This document shows positions 27,571-35,687 of a stretch of DNA of 64,000 nucleotides, one piece after another. Position 1 is the stretch's first letter, and every line of letters starts with the position of its first letter. The position numbers and the translations under genes are program-made. Origin of the DNA: Pelagibius sp. (lineage in GTDB: Bacteria > Pseudomonadota > Alphaproteobacteria > Kiloniellales > Kiloniellaceae); assembly GCF_028281305.1 (NCBI RefSeq), contig NZ_JANQKD010000080.1, forward strand, positions 62,001 to 126,000. The letters run 5' to 3'. The notes under the pieces are model-generated. The model saw nothing but the letters and a program-made list of their open reading frames with translations, did not search any database and had not been told where the DNA came from.

Positions 27571-28332
27571 ATGCCCTGGCCGCTTCCTGAAACCGACGAC
27601 GCACGCCTGCGGCTGGCCAAGGGCTATCCCTACGCCGCGCCCGGCGCCTCCTATCTCTACCGCGACGGTGAGGCTGTCCCGCTGACCGCCGATATCGGAC
27701 CGGCGCTGCTGCAGGGCCGGGTGCCGGTCATTGCCCATGGCTCCAACCGGGCACCGGAACAGATTCACCGCAAGTTCTCCCACCTCTCCGGCGCCGGGTC
27801 CGAGATCCCGGTGACCCGCGCCGTCCTCGGCGATCACGACGTCGTCTACTCCGCCCATATGACGCGCTACGGCGCGGTCTCGGCAACGCTGCACGCCGCG
27901 CCGGGCACCCGGGTGACGGTCTTCGTCACCTGGCTCAGCGAGGCGCAGCTGCCGCGCATGCACGAAACCGAGCTGGGGCTCGGCAACTACGCCTACGGGC
28001 GCATGACGGGGATCGACCTCGCGGTCGAGGGCGGCCCGCACTTGAAGGCAGCCTTCGCCTACCTTTCGGTGCACGGCTGCCTCGCGGACCCCGAAGCCGA
28101 TGATGCGCCGCTGGCGCTGGCCGCGGTGCCGGCCGAGGACCGCCGCCATCGGGCCGTCCATCAGGAATCGGCCCTCGGCGTTCTGCGCGACCGCCACGCG
28201 CCGGAGGCGGAACTGGACGGCCTCATCCTCACCGCCATCGCCGACACCGCCAAGCGCCGCCGCCTGATCGAAACCCTGCAGGCCGCCGCCGTGCCCTGGG
28301 AAGTCCCGGGCTTCGAGATGATCCTGCGCTAA
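27571..28332 (+). CDS. uncharacterised protein, GGCT-like motif
   Basis: A 253-residue soluble protein I do not recognise with confidence. 'VPVIAHGSNRAPEQIHRKF' near residue 52 recalls the [Y/H]GSN phosphate loop of gamma-glutamylcyclotransferase-fold proteins, and 'HETELGLGNYAYGRM' contains conserved-looking acidic and Gly residues. This resemblance is suggestive only. It has no signal peptide or membrane segment. The C-terminal helices contain 'DTAKRRRLIETLQAAAVPWEVPG'. It follows DUF4170 by about 110 bases and may be cotranscribed with it. Confidence 0.75.
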   Translation: MPWPLPETDDARLRLAKGYPYAAPGASYLYRDGEAVPLTADIGPALLQGRVPVIAHGSNRAPEQIHRKFSHLSGAGSEIPVTRAVLGDHDVVYSAHMTRYGAVSATLHAAPGTRVTVFVTWLSEAQLPRMHETELGLGNYAYGRMTGIDLAVEGGPHLKAAFAYLSVHGCLADPEADDAPLALAAVPAEDRRHRAVHQESALGVLRDRHAPEAELDGLILTAIADTAKRRRLIETLQAAAVPWEVPGFEMILR

Positions 28333-28451
28333 CGCGGCAGCCGGTGCCGGCAACCGGCTAATCAGATCACGCGTATTGTCCGCGATTGCGTTCGCCTCTA
28401 AATTGCTGTGGGCTTACCCTCCGTTTCCCGCCTGCTCAACTGGAGACGCCG

Positions 28452-29177
28452 ATGCACAGGCTTGCTTTGGTCCTCGGTCTCGCTGCCGGCCTTGGAGCCT
28501 GCGCGGCCTCGCCCTCGAAGGACCTCACGGAAGCCCACCGGCTCTGCAAGCAGATGGAGCAGGGCGTGACGACGCAGGCCACCGTCGACGGCTGTACCGA
28601 GATCATCGAGCACAGCCGATCGCGCGAGGAGCGGGTAACCGCCTATAACCTGCGCGGCATCGCCAACGAGAAACTGGGCCGCATCGACGAAGCCTTTGCC
28701 GATTTTGACGAGGCGGTTCGCCTCGCCCCCTACTTCTCGGCGGCCTACAACAACCGGGCCAACCTGTTCAGCAGGCAGGGGAACAACGTCCGCGCAGTTC
28801 AGAGTTTTCAGGCGGCCATCCGGGCGAACCCCGACAATACCGCCGCCTACAACAATTTCGCCTGGTACCTCGCGTCGCGCGGTGACTATGACGGGGCCCT
28901 GGTACGCGTGGAGAAGGCGCTGGCCTTGGACAGCGACTATGGCGCCGCCCTCGACACCTATGGGCATGTTCTGATGGGCTTGGGACAGGCGGAGGCGGCG
29001 ATGAGCGCGTTCGAACGGGTCATTGTAATGGAAGGTTCGAAAGCTGTGCGCATGTACCAGGAAGCGCTGGTCGGATGGGGCTACGCGCCGGGCCGGACCG
29101 ACGGTGTCATGGACGCGAAGACCGACGCGGCGCTGTCAGCCTGTATTCGCGACAACTGCCGTCTGCTGCTGGACTGA
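28452..29177 (+). CDS. TPR lipoprotein with PG-binding-like C-terminus
   Basis: A 241-residue predicted lipoprotein; the lipobox 'AAGLGAC' puts the lipidated cysteine at residue 17. Three to four TPR units span about 55-190 ('RVTAYNLRGIANEKLGRIDEAFADFDEAV' in parts, 'AAYNNRANLFSRQG', 'AAYNNFAWYLASRG', 'DTYGHVLMGLGQ'). The last 37 residues, 'GYAPGRTDGVMDAKTDAAL' and then 'SACIRDNCRLLL', resemble a half peptidoglycan-binding module. It is the first of three related genes here. Anchoring to the outer membrane and a scaffolding role are inferred. ATG 28452 is chosen because it gives the clean lipobox. Confidence 0.85.
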   Translation: MHRLALVLGLAAGLGACAASPSKDLTEAHRLCKQMEQGVTTQATVDGCTEIIEHSRSREERVTAYNLRGIANEKLGRIDEAFADFDEAVRLAPYFSAAYNNRANLFSRQGNNVRAVQSFQAAIRANPDNTAAYNNFAWYLASRGDYDGALVRVEKALALDSDYGAALDTYGHVLMGLGQAEAAMSAFERVIVMEGSKAVRMYQEALVGWGYAPGRTDGVMDAKTDAALSACIRDNCRLLLD

Positions 29178-29191
29178 GGGGGCAACGTGGG

Positions 29192-29989
29192 ATGTCTCGA
29201 CCCCTTGTAGCAGCCATTACAATGGCCGCGCTGGCTGCCTGCCAGACTGCGTCGCCGAACCCGGATCAATCCAACACGCACCTCGATGAGTTGTCCCGCC
29301 TGCTTGCCGATGCGCGCCTGTGCAAGCCTGTTGGCGATCCAAGCAGCTGGCAGGCCCGTATCGAGGCCTGCACACGCTTACTCGGCAGCGAGGTTTTTGC
29401 GGATCAGCGGCTCGCAGGCTACACCAACCGCGGAATTCTCTTCAAAAAGGTAGGTAAGGAGGCCGAGGCCCTAGCGGACTTCAATGCTGCGATTGAAGCA
29501 TTCCCCGACTCTGCTATTGGATATGCGAACCGCGGGGATCTTTTCAGCACACAAGGAAAGCATGAACTCGCCGCTCTGGACTTCCGCAAGGCCTACGATC
29601 TCGATCCTGAAAACGCCATTGTGCTGAACAACTATGCTTGGTCACTGGTGGTTCAGGATGACTATGCCGCAGCCCTTTCAGTGTTGGATCAAGCTATGGC
29701 GCGGAGTGGCGAACCAGGGGCCGTCGGGACCGCACCGTTGTCCGACGCTCTGGGTGCGATTCATGATACCCGGGCGCATGCACTTATGGGACTGGGCCGG
29801 CTGGGCGAAGCGAGAACCGCCTTCTCCCGTGCCATTGAGTTTGGCGGATCTGAGCGTGTCGTTAGGTATCAGTCGGCGCTCGTCGCTAAAGGCTACGCGC
29901 CGGGCCGGACCGACGGTGTCATGGACGCGCAGACCGACGCGGCGCTGTCCGCCTGTATTCGCGACAACTGCCGTCTGCTGCTGGAGTGA
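29192..29989 (+). CDS. TPR lipoprotein with PG-binding-like C-terminus, paralogue
   Basis: A 265-residue predicted lipoprotein (lipobox 'MAALAAC') with TPR units over about 70-220 ('LAGYTNRGILFKKVGKEAEAL', 'IGYANRGDLFSTQG', 'VLNNYAWSLVVQDD', 'DTRAHALMGLGRLGEA'). Its C-terminal 33 codons are almost identical at DNA level to those of the gene just upstream (29891-29989 against 29079-29177, 3 differences in 99). The rest of the gene is only distantly related and less GC-rich, which points to local recombination or gene conversion. The start is 14 bases after the upstream stop, so the two are likely cotranscribed. Confidence 0.84.
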   Translation: MSRPLVAAITMAALAACQTASPNPDQSNTHLDELSRLLADARLCKPVGDPSSWQARIEACTRLLGSEVFADQRLAGYTNRGILFKKVGKEAEALADFNAAIEAFPDSAIGYANRGDLFSTQGKHELAALDFRKAYDLDPENAIVLNNYAWSLVVQDDYAAALSVLDQAMARSGEPGAVGTAPLSDALGAIHDTRAHALMGLGRLGEARTAFSRAIEFGGSERVVRYQSALVAKGYAPGRTDGVMDAQTDAALSACIRDNCRLLLE

Positions 29990-30006
29990 AGGGCAAAGGT
30001 CACGGC

Positions 30007-30501
30007 ATGCCGCAGCGCGCAGGAAGGACGGCGAGAAGGTTGGCCCTCTGTGTGGTTGCGGTTTGCTGGCTCGCGGGAGGTGTTGCCGGAACAGCGCCGG
30101 CCCAGGACCGCGCATCGCTTGAGACGGAGGATCGCACCGCGCTCCTCGTCGCGCAGATGATCGCTCGGGTGCGTAGTGTGGATTCTCCCGAAATCCGTGT
30201 GGCCTATGCCCAAAGCCTTAGAATGGTGATCCGGTATCTCTCGGCCGAGGGCAGGCTCGAGAGCATCGACGACTCCCACATCGACGAGATGGCGGAGCTT
30301 CTGGAAGACGAGAGTGATGCCCTGCGAGGCGTGGTCGCGGGCGCGCTGGGACACCTCGGACCGAGGGCTGCGCGGGCAGAGCCGGCCTTGGAAGAGGCGC
30401 TCCGGAAGGTTGACGCCATGCGGCGGGCCTTGCCGATCCAGCCGCAGGCCGACTCCCGACAGACCGTCAAGTGGGCGCTCCGGAAGATAGCAGCGCCCTA
30501 G
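30007..30501 (+). CDS. secreted HEAT-like repeat protein
   Basis: A 164-residue protein with a probable signal peptide ('LALCVVAVCWLAGGVAGTAPAQ'). The mature part is all-helical. 'ALRGVVAGALGHLGPRAARAEPALEEALRKVD' reads like a HEAT repeat, as does the last stretch 'RQTVKWALRKIAA'. I do not recognise a named family. It begins 17 bases after the TPR lipoprotein gene, and an in-frame GTG at 29986 would even overlap its stop. ATG 30007 is preferred because AAAGG lies upstream. It is probably exported with the TPR lipoproteins and may act with them. Confidence 0.75.
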   Translation: MPQRAGRTARRLALCVVAVCWLAGGVAGTAPAQDRASLETEDRTALLVAQMIARVRSVDSPEIRVAYAQSLRMVIRYLSAEGRLESIDDSHIDEMAELLEDESDALRGVVAGALGHLGPRAARAEPALEEALRKVDAMRRALPIQPQADSRQTVKWALRKIAAP

Positions 30502-30532
30502 CCTTCAGGGCGGTTGGACTGGCAGGTCCGGA

Positions 30533-31597
30533 TCAGACGGCGTCGGCGAATCCGGCGGCGCTGCGGAAGCGGGTGCGGTAGGCGTTGGGGCTGACCCCGA
30601 GAGTGCGCAGGAAGGCGCGGCGCATGATCTCCGCCGAGCTGAAACCGGCGGCGGTGGCGATCCGCTCCAGCGGGTCCTCGCTCTGTTCCAGGTGGCGCCG
30701 GGCCGCCTCCAGGCGCTGGGCCTCGACGTAGCGGGCCGGGGTCTGGCCGGCCTCGCGGGTGAAGCTGCGGGCGAAGGTGCGCGGGCTCATGCCGGCCCGC
30801 GCGGCCAGCGCCGGGACCGAGAGGTCGGCGGCGATGTTGTCGGCGATCCAGCGCTGCAGGTCTTCGATCTTGCCCAGGCTGCCACTGCGCGCGCGCAGTT
30901 GCGTGGCGAACTGGGACTGGCCGCCCGGGCGCTTCACGAAGAGGACCAGTTCGCGCGCCACCGCCAGGGCCAGCTCCGGCCCGTGGTCCAGCTCCACCAT
31001 GGCCAGCGCCATGTCCATGCCGGCGCTGACCCCGGCGGAGGACCAGAACTTGCCGTGGCGCATGAAGATGGCGTCTGGCTCCAGCTCGATGTCCCGGTAG
31101 CGCTGCTGCAGGTCGTCGGCCCAGCGCCAGTGGGTGGTGGTGGCCTTGCCCTCCAGGGCCCCGATCTCCGCCAGCAGGTAGGCGCCGGTGCAGACCGAGC
31201 CCACGCGTTCCGCCGCCGCGACGGCGCGGCTCAGCCAGGCCAGGGTCTCGCTGTCCTTCAGGGCACCGCGGCGCCCGGCCCCGCCGCAGACGATCAGGCT
31301 GCCGAGGCCGGTCAGATCGCTGGTGAAGTCCCGCGTCGCGTGCAGCACCAGCCCCTGATCGGAGCGCAGGGCGCCGGTGGTCTTGGCCGCCAGATCGATG
31401 CTGTAGAGGTCCGCCAGGCCGAACTCCCGCACGATGTGATTGGCGGCGGCGAAGACCTGAAACGGTCCGGACATGTCCAGCAGGTTGGCGTTGGGATAGC
31501 CGAAAACCCAGACACTCTGACGGCGGTCCGGATCGCGGATCATCTCCCGGGTCAGGCTGTGGGGTTTGCGGATCTCCTGCATGACCGGACTTTCCAT
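30533..31597 (-). CDS. GlxA family AraC-type transcriptional regulator
   Basis: A 354-residue regulator with a DJ-1/PfpI-like domain (about 25-215) and a C-terminal AraC-type HTH pair (about 240-340). It shows 'SVCTGAYLLAEIGALEGKATTTHW', 'KFWSSAGVSAGMDMALAMVE', 'ALAARAGMSPRTFARSFTREAGQTPARYVE' and 'IATAAGFSSAEIMRRAFLRTLGVSP'. It is convergent with the HEAT-like gene and divergent from the third TPR gene. Several ATGs are close together; 31597 has GAAGGG six bases upstream. The effector and targets are unknown. Confidence 0.91.
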   Translation of the reverse strand: MESPVMQEIRKPHSLTREMIRDPDRRQSVWVFGYPNANLLDMSGPFQVFAAANHIVREFGLADLYSIDLAAKTTGALRSDQGLVLHATRDFTSDLTGLGSLIVCGGAGRRGALKDSETLAWLSRAVAAAERVGSVCTGAYLLAEIGALEGKATTTHWRWADDLQQRYRDIELEPDAIFMRHGKFWSSAGVSAGMDMALAMVELDHGPELALAVARELVLFVKRPGGQSQFATQLRARSGSLGKIEDLQRWIADNIAADLSVPALAARAGMSPRTFARSFTREAGQTPARYVEAQRLEAARRHLEQSEDPLERIATAAGFSSAEIMRRAFLRTLGVSPNAYRTRFRSAAGFADAV

Positions 31598-31733
31598 TGG
31601 GGGCCCTTCCATGACTGCGGGGGACTGTCCCAGCTAATCACAGCGGCGTTCTTGGCCGCAATGACAAAGGTCCAACGATTTCTGCCAAAGGGCCTTGTTC
31701 TGTATCGAAGCGCTGGCTTCGCCCGGAGCGGAT

Positions 31734-32777
31734 ATGATATTCACGCGTATGTTCGGAATATTTCTTCGCGTAAGAGTTGCTATATTCTGTTTGGCGATTG
31801 TTTCCGTCTGCGGCCCGGCTGTGGCAGAAGGTCTCTCGGCCGATCAGAAGGCCTGTGCAGATCCGGGGCCTCAGTCGATTGCGGCCTGCGATCGGCTGAT
31901 CGAAGCCGGCGTCTCGGGACGGGATCTGTCAAACACCCTGTATTTTCGTGGCGACAGCCGGCTCGACAGCGGCGACCTGGATGGCGCTCTCAGGGATTCC
32001 TTGGAAGTCATTCGTCTCGATCCGGCCGATCGTTGGGGCTACTACCTCAAGGGCAACGTTCACCTGGAGCTGGATCAGCCGGAACAGGCCATCGTGGCGC
32101 TGACACGGGCCATAGAGATCGAGCCGGACTTCGCGGTGGCCTATTCGTCCCGGGGAAGAGCTAATCTGCGCCTTGACCGGACCGCCGCTGCTTTGGCCGA
32201 CCACAACAGGGCGGTGGCGCTGGATCCGGAGGATCATACCATCTTGAACAACCGAGGCGTCTTCTTTTGGGCGACGCAGCGGGATCACCTGGCTGCGCTC
32301 GACTTCGCCGAATCAGTGCGCCTCGAACCCGGCTATGCCCTGGGTCATCACAATCTCGGTGATGCCAATTGGAGCCTCGGCAGACTGGATGCGGCGCTGG
32401 CGGCCTATCGCGAAGCCTTCCGGCTTGGTTCTGAAGACCCGGCACTCCTCAACGGCCTTGCCTGGACGCTGGTTCTGGTTCGGGAGTTTAGAGAGGCTGA
32501 GCCGATCGCCAGGCTTGCTGCTGCAAAAGCCCCGGAGCTGCCGGAATACCTCGATACCCTGGCACACGCGCTCATGGGTCTCGGGAAGCAACGGGAAGCG
32601 GAAGATGCCTTTGCCAAAGTCATCGACTCCGGCGCCAGCGACTTGATCAAAGACTATCAGCAGAGCCTCGCCGCCAGGGGTTACGAACCCGGCCCGGCGG
32701 ACGGCAAGGACAGAGCATCGCTGCGCGCCGCGCTCGCCGACTGTATCCGCGACAACTGCCAGCCTCTGGCCGACTAG
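31734..32777 (+). CDS. exported TPR protein with PG-binding-like C-terminus
   Basis: A 347-residue protein with a signal peptide ending near 'VCGPAVA', no lipobox, and about six TPR units ('YYLKGNVHLELDQPEQAIVAL', 'AVAYSSRGRANLRLDRTAAAL', 'ILNNRGVFFWATQRD', 'ALGHHNLGDANWSLGRLDAAL', 'YLDTLAHALMGLGKQREAE'). It ends 'LAARGYEPGPADG' and 'ALADCIRDNCQPLAD', the same terminal module as the two TPR lipoproteins upstream, but more diverged. GGAG precedes the ATG by 5 bases. It is the third family member within 5 kb and is separated from the others by the GlxA gene. Confidence 0.85.
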   Translation: MIFTRMFGIFLRVRVAIFCLAIVSVCGPAVAEGLSADQKACADPGPQSIAACDRLIEAGVSGRDLSNTLYFRGDSRLDSGDLDGALRDSLEVIRLDPADRWGYYLKGNVHLELDQPEQAIVALTRAIEIEPDFAVAYSSRGRANLRLDRTAAALADHNRAVALDPEDHTILNNRGVFFWATQRDHLAALDFAESVRLEPGYALGHHNLGDANWSLGRLDAALAAYREAFRLGSEDPALLNGLAWTLVLVREFREAEPIARLAAAKAPELPEYLDTLAHALMGLGKQREAEDAFAKVIDSGASDLIKDYQQSLAARGYEPGPADGKDRASLRAALADCIRDNCQPLAD

Positions 32778-32838
32778 AGCGGATCATGTTTAGACGGAAA
32801 CGCTTTGGGTTTCCGTCGAAACATGTGAATCCGCTCTA
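32775..32838. repeat. palindromic intergenic repeat, first hairpin
   Basis: TAGAGCGGAT at the left end pairs with ATCCGCTCTA at the right; the inner stem GACGGAAAC pairs with GTTTCCGTC. It begins on the stop codon of the TPR gene. Hairpins with AGAGC(G/A)GAT ends are familiar as dispersed intergenic repeats in Rhizobiales and Rhodospirillales genomes. It could also terminate the TPR transcript. Confidence 0.7.
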
Positions 32839-32849
32839 CACTTAGGAGT

Positions 32850-32913
32850 TAGAGCAGATTCACCGGGTTGGATGAATCGCTTCCGCGATTCCATCCAACC
32901 CGGATCTGCTCTA
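32850..32913. repeat. palindromic intergenic repeat, second hairpin
   Basis: TAGAGCAGAT pairs with ATCTGCTCTA; the inner stem CCGGGTTGGATG...AATCGC pairs with GCGATT...CATCCAACCCGG. It has the same length (64 bases) and same outer consensus as the hairpin 12 bases upstream, so the two form a tandem pair of related repeat units. Confidence 0.75.
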
Positions 32914-32962
32914 GGCCGCAAGCAACGCTGGCGCGGCCTCTCCGCTTCGCTATAGTGCGCCG

Positions 32963-33673
32963 ATGTTGGGGATCCCTCTGCGCGCGGGTTTGTCCGCGCT
33001 TCTGCTTACCGGGCTGGCGGCCTGTGAAACGGCGCCGCCGGAAACCGCCGGGCGGCTGGACCGCCAGGTCACGCTGTTCGATCCGGCCACCGCGATCCAG
33101 GAGGACTGGATCGAAATGCCGCTGGTCGGCGAGACCGAATACCGTCTGAGCAGTCTGAACGACCGCCTGTCGATCCGCGCGGTGGGCCGCCGCTCGGCCT
33201 CCGGTCTTGTGCTGCCGGTGGAGTTCGATCCCAACGACTGCCCGGTGATCGCATGGTCCTGGCGCATCCAGGAGCTGCAGGAGTCGGCCAGCCTGGTCGA
33301 GCGGGACCGCGAGGACGTGGCGGCTTCCATCTTCGTCATGTTCGGCGATCCCGGATCCTTTGCCGCACCGCGCAAGGTGCCGACCCTGCGCTACGTCTGG
33401 ACCAATGCGCGCCAGCAGATCGAGGATATCGTCGACTCGCCCTATCTGCCGGGGGTGGTGCGCTCCATCGTCGTGGAGACCGGCGTTGTCAGTCCGGCGG
33501 TCTGGGTCGACGAGAAGCGTGATCTGCTGGCCGACTATCAGGCGGCCTTCGGCGGCCCGCCGCAGGACAAGGTCTATGCCATCGCCATCTTCACCGACAA
33601 CGACCAGACCGGCGAACCGGTGGAGGCGCACTATGGCCGCGCCGGGCTGTTCTGCACTGTGAGCTCGGGTTAG
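32963..33673 (+). CDS. DUF3047 family lipoprotein
   Basis: A 236-residue predicted lipoprotein (lipobox 'LTGLAAC', Cys21) of the DUF3047 family. It shows 'PLVGETEYRL', 'LPVEFDPNDCPVIAWSWRI', 'DREDVAASIFVMFG', 'LRYVWTNARQQ' and a late 'DKVYAIAIFTDNDQTGEPVEAHYG', typical of this beta-sandwich domain. The function is unknown. It lies just after the two palindromic repeats. No Shine-Dalgarno is obvious; TATAGT 7 bases before the ATG could be a -10 element of a leaderless message. Confidence 0.85.
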   Translation: MLGIPLRAGLSALLLTGLAACETAPPETAGRLDRQVTLFDPATAIQEDWIEMPLVGETEYRLSSLNDRLSIRAVGRRSASGLVLPVEFDPNDCPVIAWSWRIQELQESASLVERDREDVAASIFVMFGDPGSFAAPRKVPTLRYVWTNARQQIEDIVDSPYLPGVVRSIVVETGVVSPAVWVDEKRDLLADYQAAFGGPPQDKVYAIAIFTDNDQTGEPVEAHYGRAGLFCTVSSG

Positions 33674-33983
33674 CCGTACGGCTGTCTGGTCGAGATCACC
33701 AGCGCGGCAATCAATCGGACATCGGATGTGTGGCTCAACCCCTCCCGACCTCCCCCCATCAAGGGGGGAGGGGATTCCCTGGGCCACCGCAATGACTTCC
33801 CCCTCCCCCTTGGATGGGGGAGGGATGGGGTGGGGGTGACAGCCCTTCAGCCGCAAGCCCCGCGCCGCTGCTCTGCCGCTTTGCCGTCCCGCACCGAAAC
33901 TCTTGGCTCCAACGCTTTGCCCAAAGTTTTACGCGGCACGTCATTGCTGCAAACGGCCACACACAAAGGCGGACAGCCGTTGG
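33674..33983. other. convergent gap holding two GC hairpins
   Basis: 310 bases between the convergent DUF3047 and methyltransferase genes. CCTCCCCCC/GGGGGGAGG (33749-33771, loop ATCAA) and CCCTCCCCC/GGGGGAGGG (33801-33824, 6-base loop) are two strong stems related to each other in sequence, a common pattern of dispersed alphaproteobacterial repeats and a likely transcription barrier. The remaining 160 bases show nothing recognisable. Confidence 0.6.
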
Positions 33984-34664
33984 TTAGCGGGGAGCCACCT
34001 GCCAGACGACGGCATTGCGCAGGTCGGTGTCCTCCAGCTCGCGGCTGGTCTTGACCGCGTAGGCGATCACCCGCTCCAGGCCCTCGCGCGGCAGATAGGT
34101 GCGCCCGGGATCGCCCATCAGCACCAGGCAGTCCGGCCCGGCCAGGCTGCGCAGCCAGGCGGTGATGCGCTCGGCCGCCGGGCGCTCGTAGCAGACGTCT
34201 CCGGCCAGCACCACGTCCCATCCTGTATTCGCCTCGCCCGGGTTCGCCGTGCCCACCAGATCTTCCTGACGCACCGTGACTTCGACACCGTTGGCGGCGG
34301 CGTTGAGGCGGCAGGCGGCGCAGGCGAAGGCGTCGATCTCCACCGCCTCGACGGAAGCGGCGCCGGCCAGCGCGGCGGCGATCCCCTGCAGGCCCGATCC
34401 GGCGGCGAAGTCCAGAACGCGGTTCCCGCGCACCACCTCCGGGTGGTCCAGCAGGTAGCGCGCCAGCGCCTGGCCGCCGGCCCAGGCAAAGGCCCAGAAG
34501 GGCGGCGGCAGCCCCTCGCGGGCCAATTCCTCCTCAGTGGCCTGCCACAGCGGCACCACCTCGCTCGCCAGATGGAGCTTCACCTCCGGGACCAGCGGCG
34601 GTTCCTGCAGGCGGGTGTTGGCGCGGACGAAGTCTTCGGGATCGGCTTTTGCGGCGAGGGTCAT
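33984..34664 (-). CDS. class I SAM-dependent methyltransferase (METTL20/Nnt1-like)
   Basis: A 226-residue methyltransferase. It shows 'PPFWAFAWAGGQALARYLLDHPEVV', then the SAM-binding 'NRVLDFAAGSGLQGIAAALAGA', 'VEAVEIDAFACAACRLNAAANG' and 'WDVVLAGDVCYERPAAERITAWL'. This order and the D-V-C-Y motif are typical of the protein-lysine methyltransferases near METTL20 (ETF-beta) and yeast Nnt1; the substrate is inferred, not shown. ATG 34664 overlaps the ubiA stop by ATGA, so it is translationally coupled to ubiA. Confidence 0.87.
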   Translation of the reverse strand: MTLAAKADPEDFVRANTRLQEPPLVPEVKLHLASEVVPLWQATEEELAREGLPPPFWAFAWAGGQALARYLLDHPEVVRGNRVLDFAAGSGLQGIAAALAGAASVEAVEIDAFACAACRLNAAANGVEVTVRQEDLVGTANPGEANTGWDVVLAGDVCYERPAAERITAWLRSLAGPDCLVLMGDPGRTYLPREGLERVIAYAVKTSRELEDTDLRNAVVWQVAPR

Positions 34665-35629
34665 GGATGCACGCCGAGCCATCCATGCAGCCAGGGACTG
34701 CCGGCCAGGATGCCCGCCAGCAGCAGCCAGCCGGTGAAGCGGTTCGACTTGAACTTGGCGAGACAGTCTGTCGGCGTATCCATCTTCAGATCAACGACCT
34801 GCCAGAGCAGATGCAGGGCGACGACGCCGAGGCCGATCCAGAACGGCCAGGCGAGCCCGGCGGCGAAGCCCGCCAGCCCGAAGAGCGTCGTCGCCAGGCC
34901 ATAGAAGCCCAGCAGCCAGGGCTTGGTGGCGGCGCCGAGCCTGAGCGCGGTGGACTTCACGCCGATCAGCGCGTCGTCCTCCTTGTCCTGGTGGGCATAG
35001 ATGGTGTCGTAGCCCAGGGTCCAGGCGATGCCGCCGAGGTAGAGCAGCGCCGGGGGCCAGCCGAAGCCGCCGGTGACTGCCGTCCAGCCGATCAGCGCGC
35101 CCCAACTGAAGGTGAGGCCGAGCCAGGCCTGGGGCCAGTAGGTGATGCGTTTCATCAGCGGATAGGGAAAGACAAGCAGTAGCGAGGCGGCACCCAGCAG
35201 GATGGTCAGCGCGTTCATCTGCAGAAGGATGACGAAGGAGGTGAGCAGCAGCGCCAGCAGGAACAGCCCGGCCTGCAGCAGGCTGACCTCCCCACTGGGC
35301 AGCGGGCGGTCGGCGGTGCGCGCCACCCGGCCGTCGAAATCGCGGTCCAGGATGTCGTTCACCGTGCAGCCCGCCGCGCGCATCAGCAGCGCGCCGATGC
35401 CGAAATAGAGATAGAGCAGCCAGGAGGGCGCGGCCGCCGGCATGGCGGCGTCGCCCAGCGCGATGGACCACCAGCCGGGAAACAGCAGCAGCCAGACGCC
35501 GATCGGCCGGTCGAAGCGGGCGAGCCGGCAATAGGGCCGCAGCGCCCGCGGCGCCAGGCGCAGGACCCAGTGGTCGGCGCGGATGTCGCTGGCCGTGTTG
35601 CCGGTGGGGCTGGGCGTTGTGCCGTTCAT
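34661..35629 (-). CDS. ubiA: 4-hydroxybenzoate polyprenyltransferase
   Basis: UbiA joins the polyprenyl chain to 4-hydroxybenzoate in ubiquinone synthesis at the inner membrane. The 322-residue protein has about eight to nine helices. The first Asp-rich motif is N91-D92-x2-D95 in 'VNDILDRDFDGRVARTADRPL' and the second is in 'GYDTIYAHQDKEDD'. 'RFDRPIGVWLLLFPGWWSIAL' matches the bacterial family N-terminus. It is divergent from rsmE across 58 bases and coupled to the downstream methyltransferase gene. Confidence 0.96.
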   Translation of the reverse strand: MNGTTPSPTGNTASDIRADHWVLRLAPRALRPYCRLARFDRPIGVWLLLFPGWWSIALGDAAMPAAAPSWLLYLYFGIGALLMRAAGCTVNDILDRDFDGRVARTADRPLPSGEVSLLQAGLFLLALLLTSFVILLQMNALTILLGAASLLLVFPYPLMKRITYWPQAWLGLTFSWGALIGWTAVTGGFGWPPALLYLGGIAWTLGYDTIYAHQDKEDDALIGVKSTALRLGAATKPWLLGFYGLATTLFGLAGFAAGLAWPFWIGLGVVALHLLWQVVDLKMDTPTDCLAKFKSNRFTGWLLLAGILAGSPWLHGWLGVHP

Positions 35630-35687
35630 CGCCTAATCTTTAGCCGCGAATCCTTGCGGGAGAAAGACGTGCGGCCGGGGTGCGACA

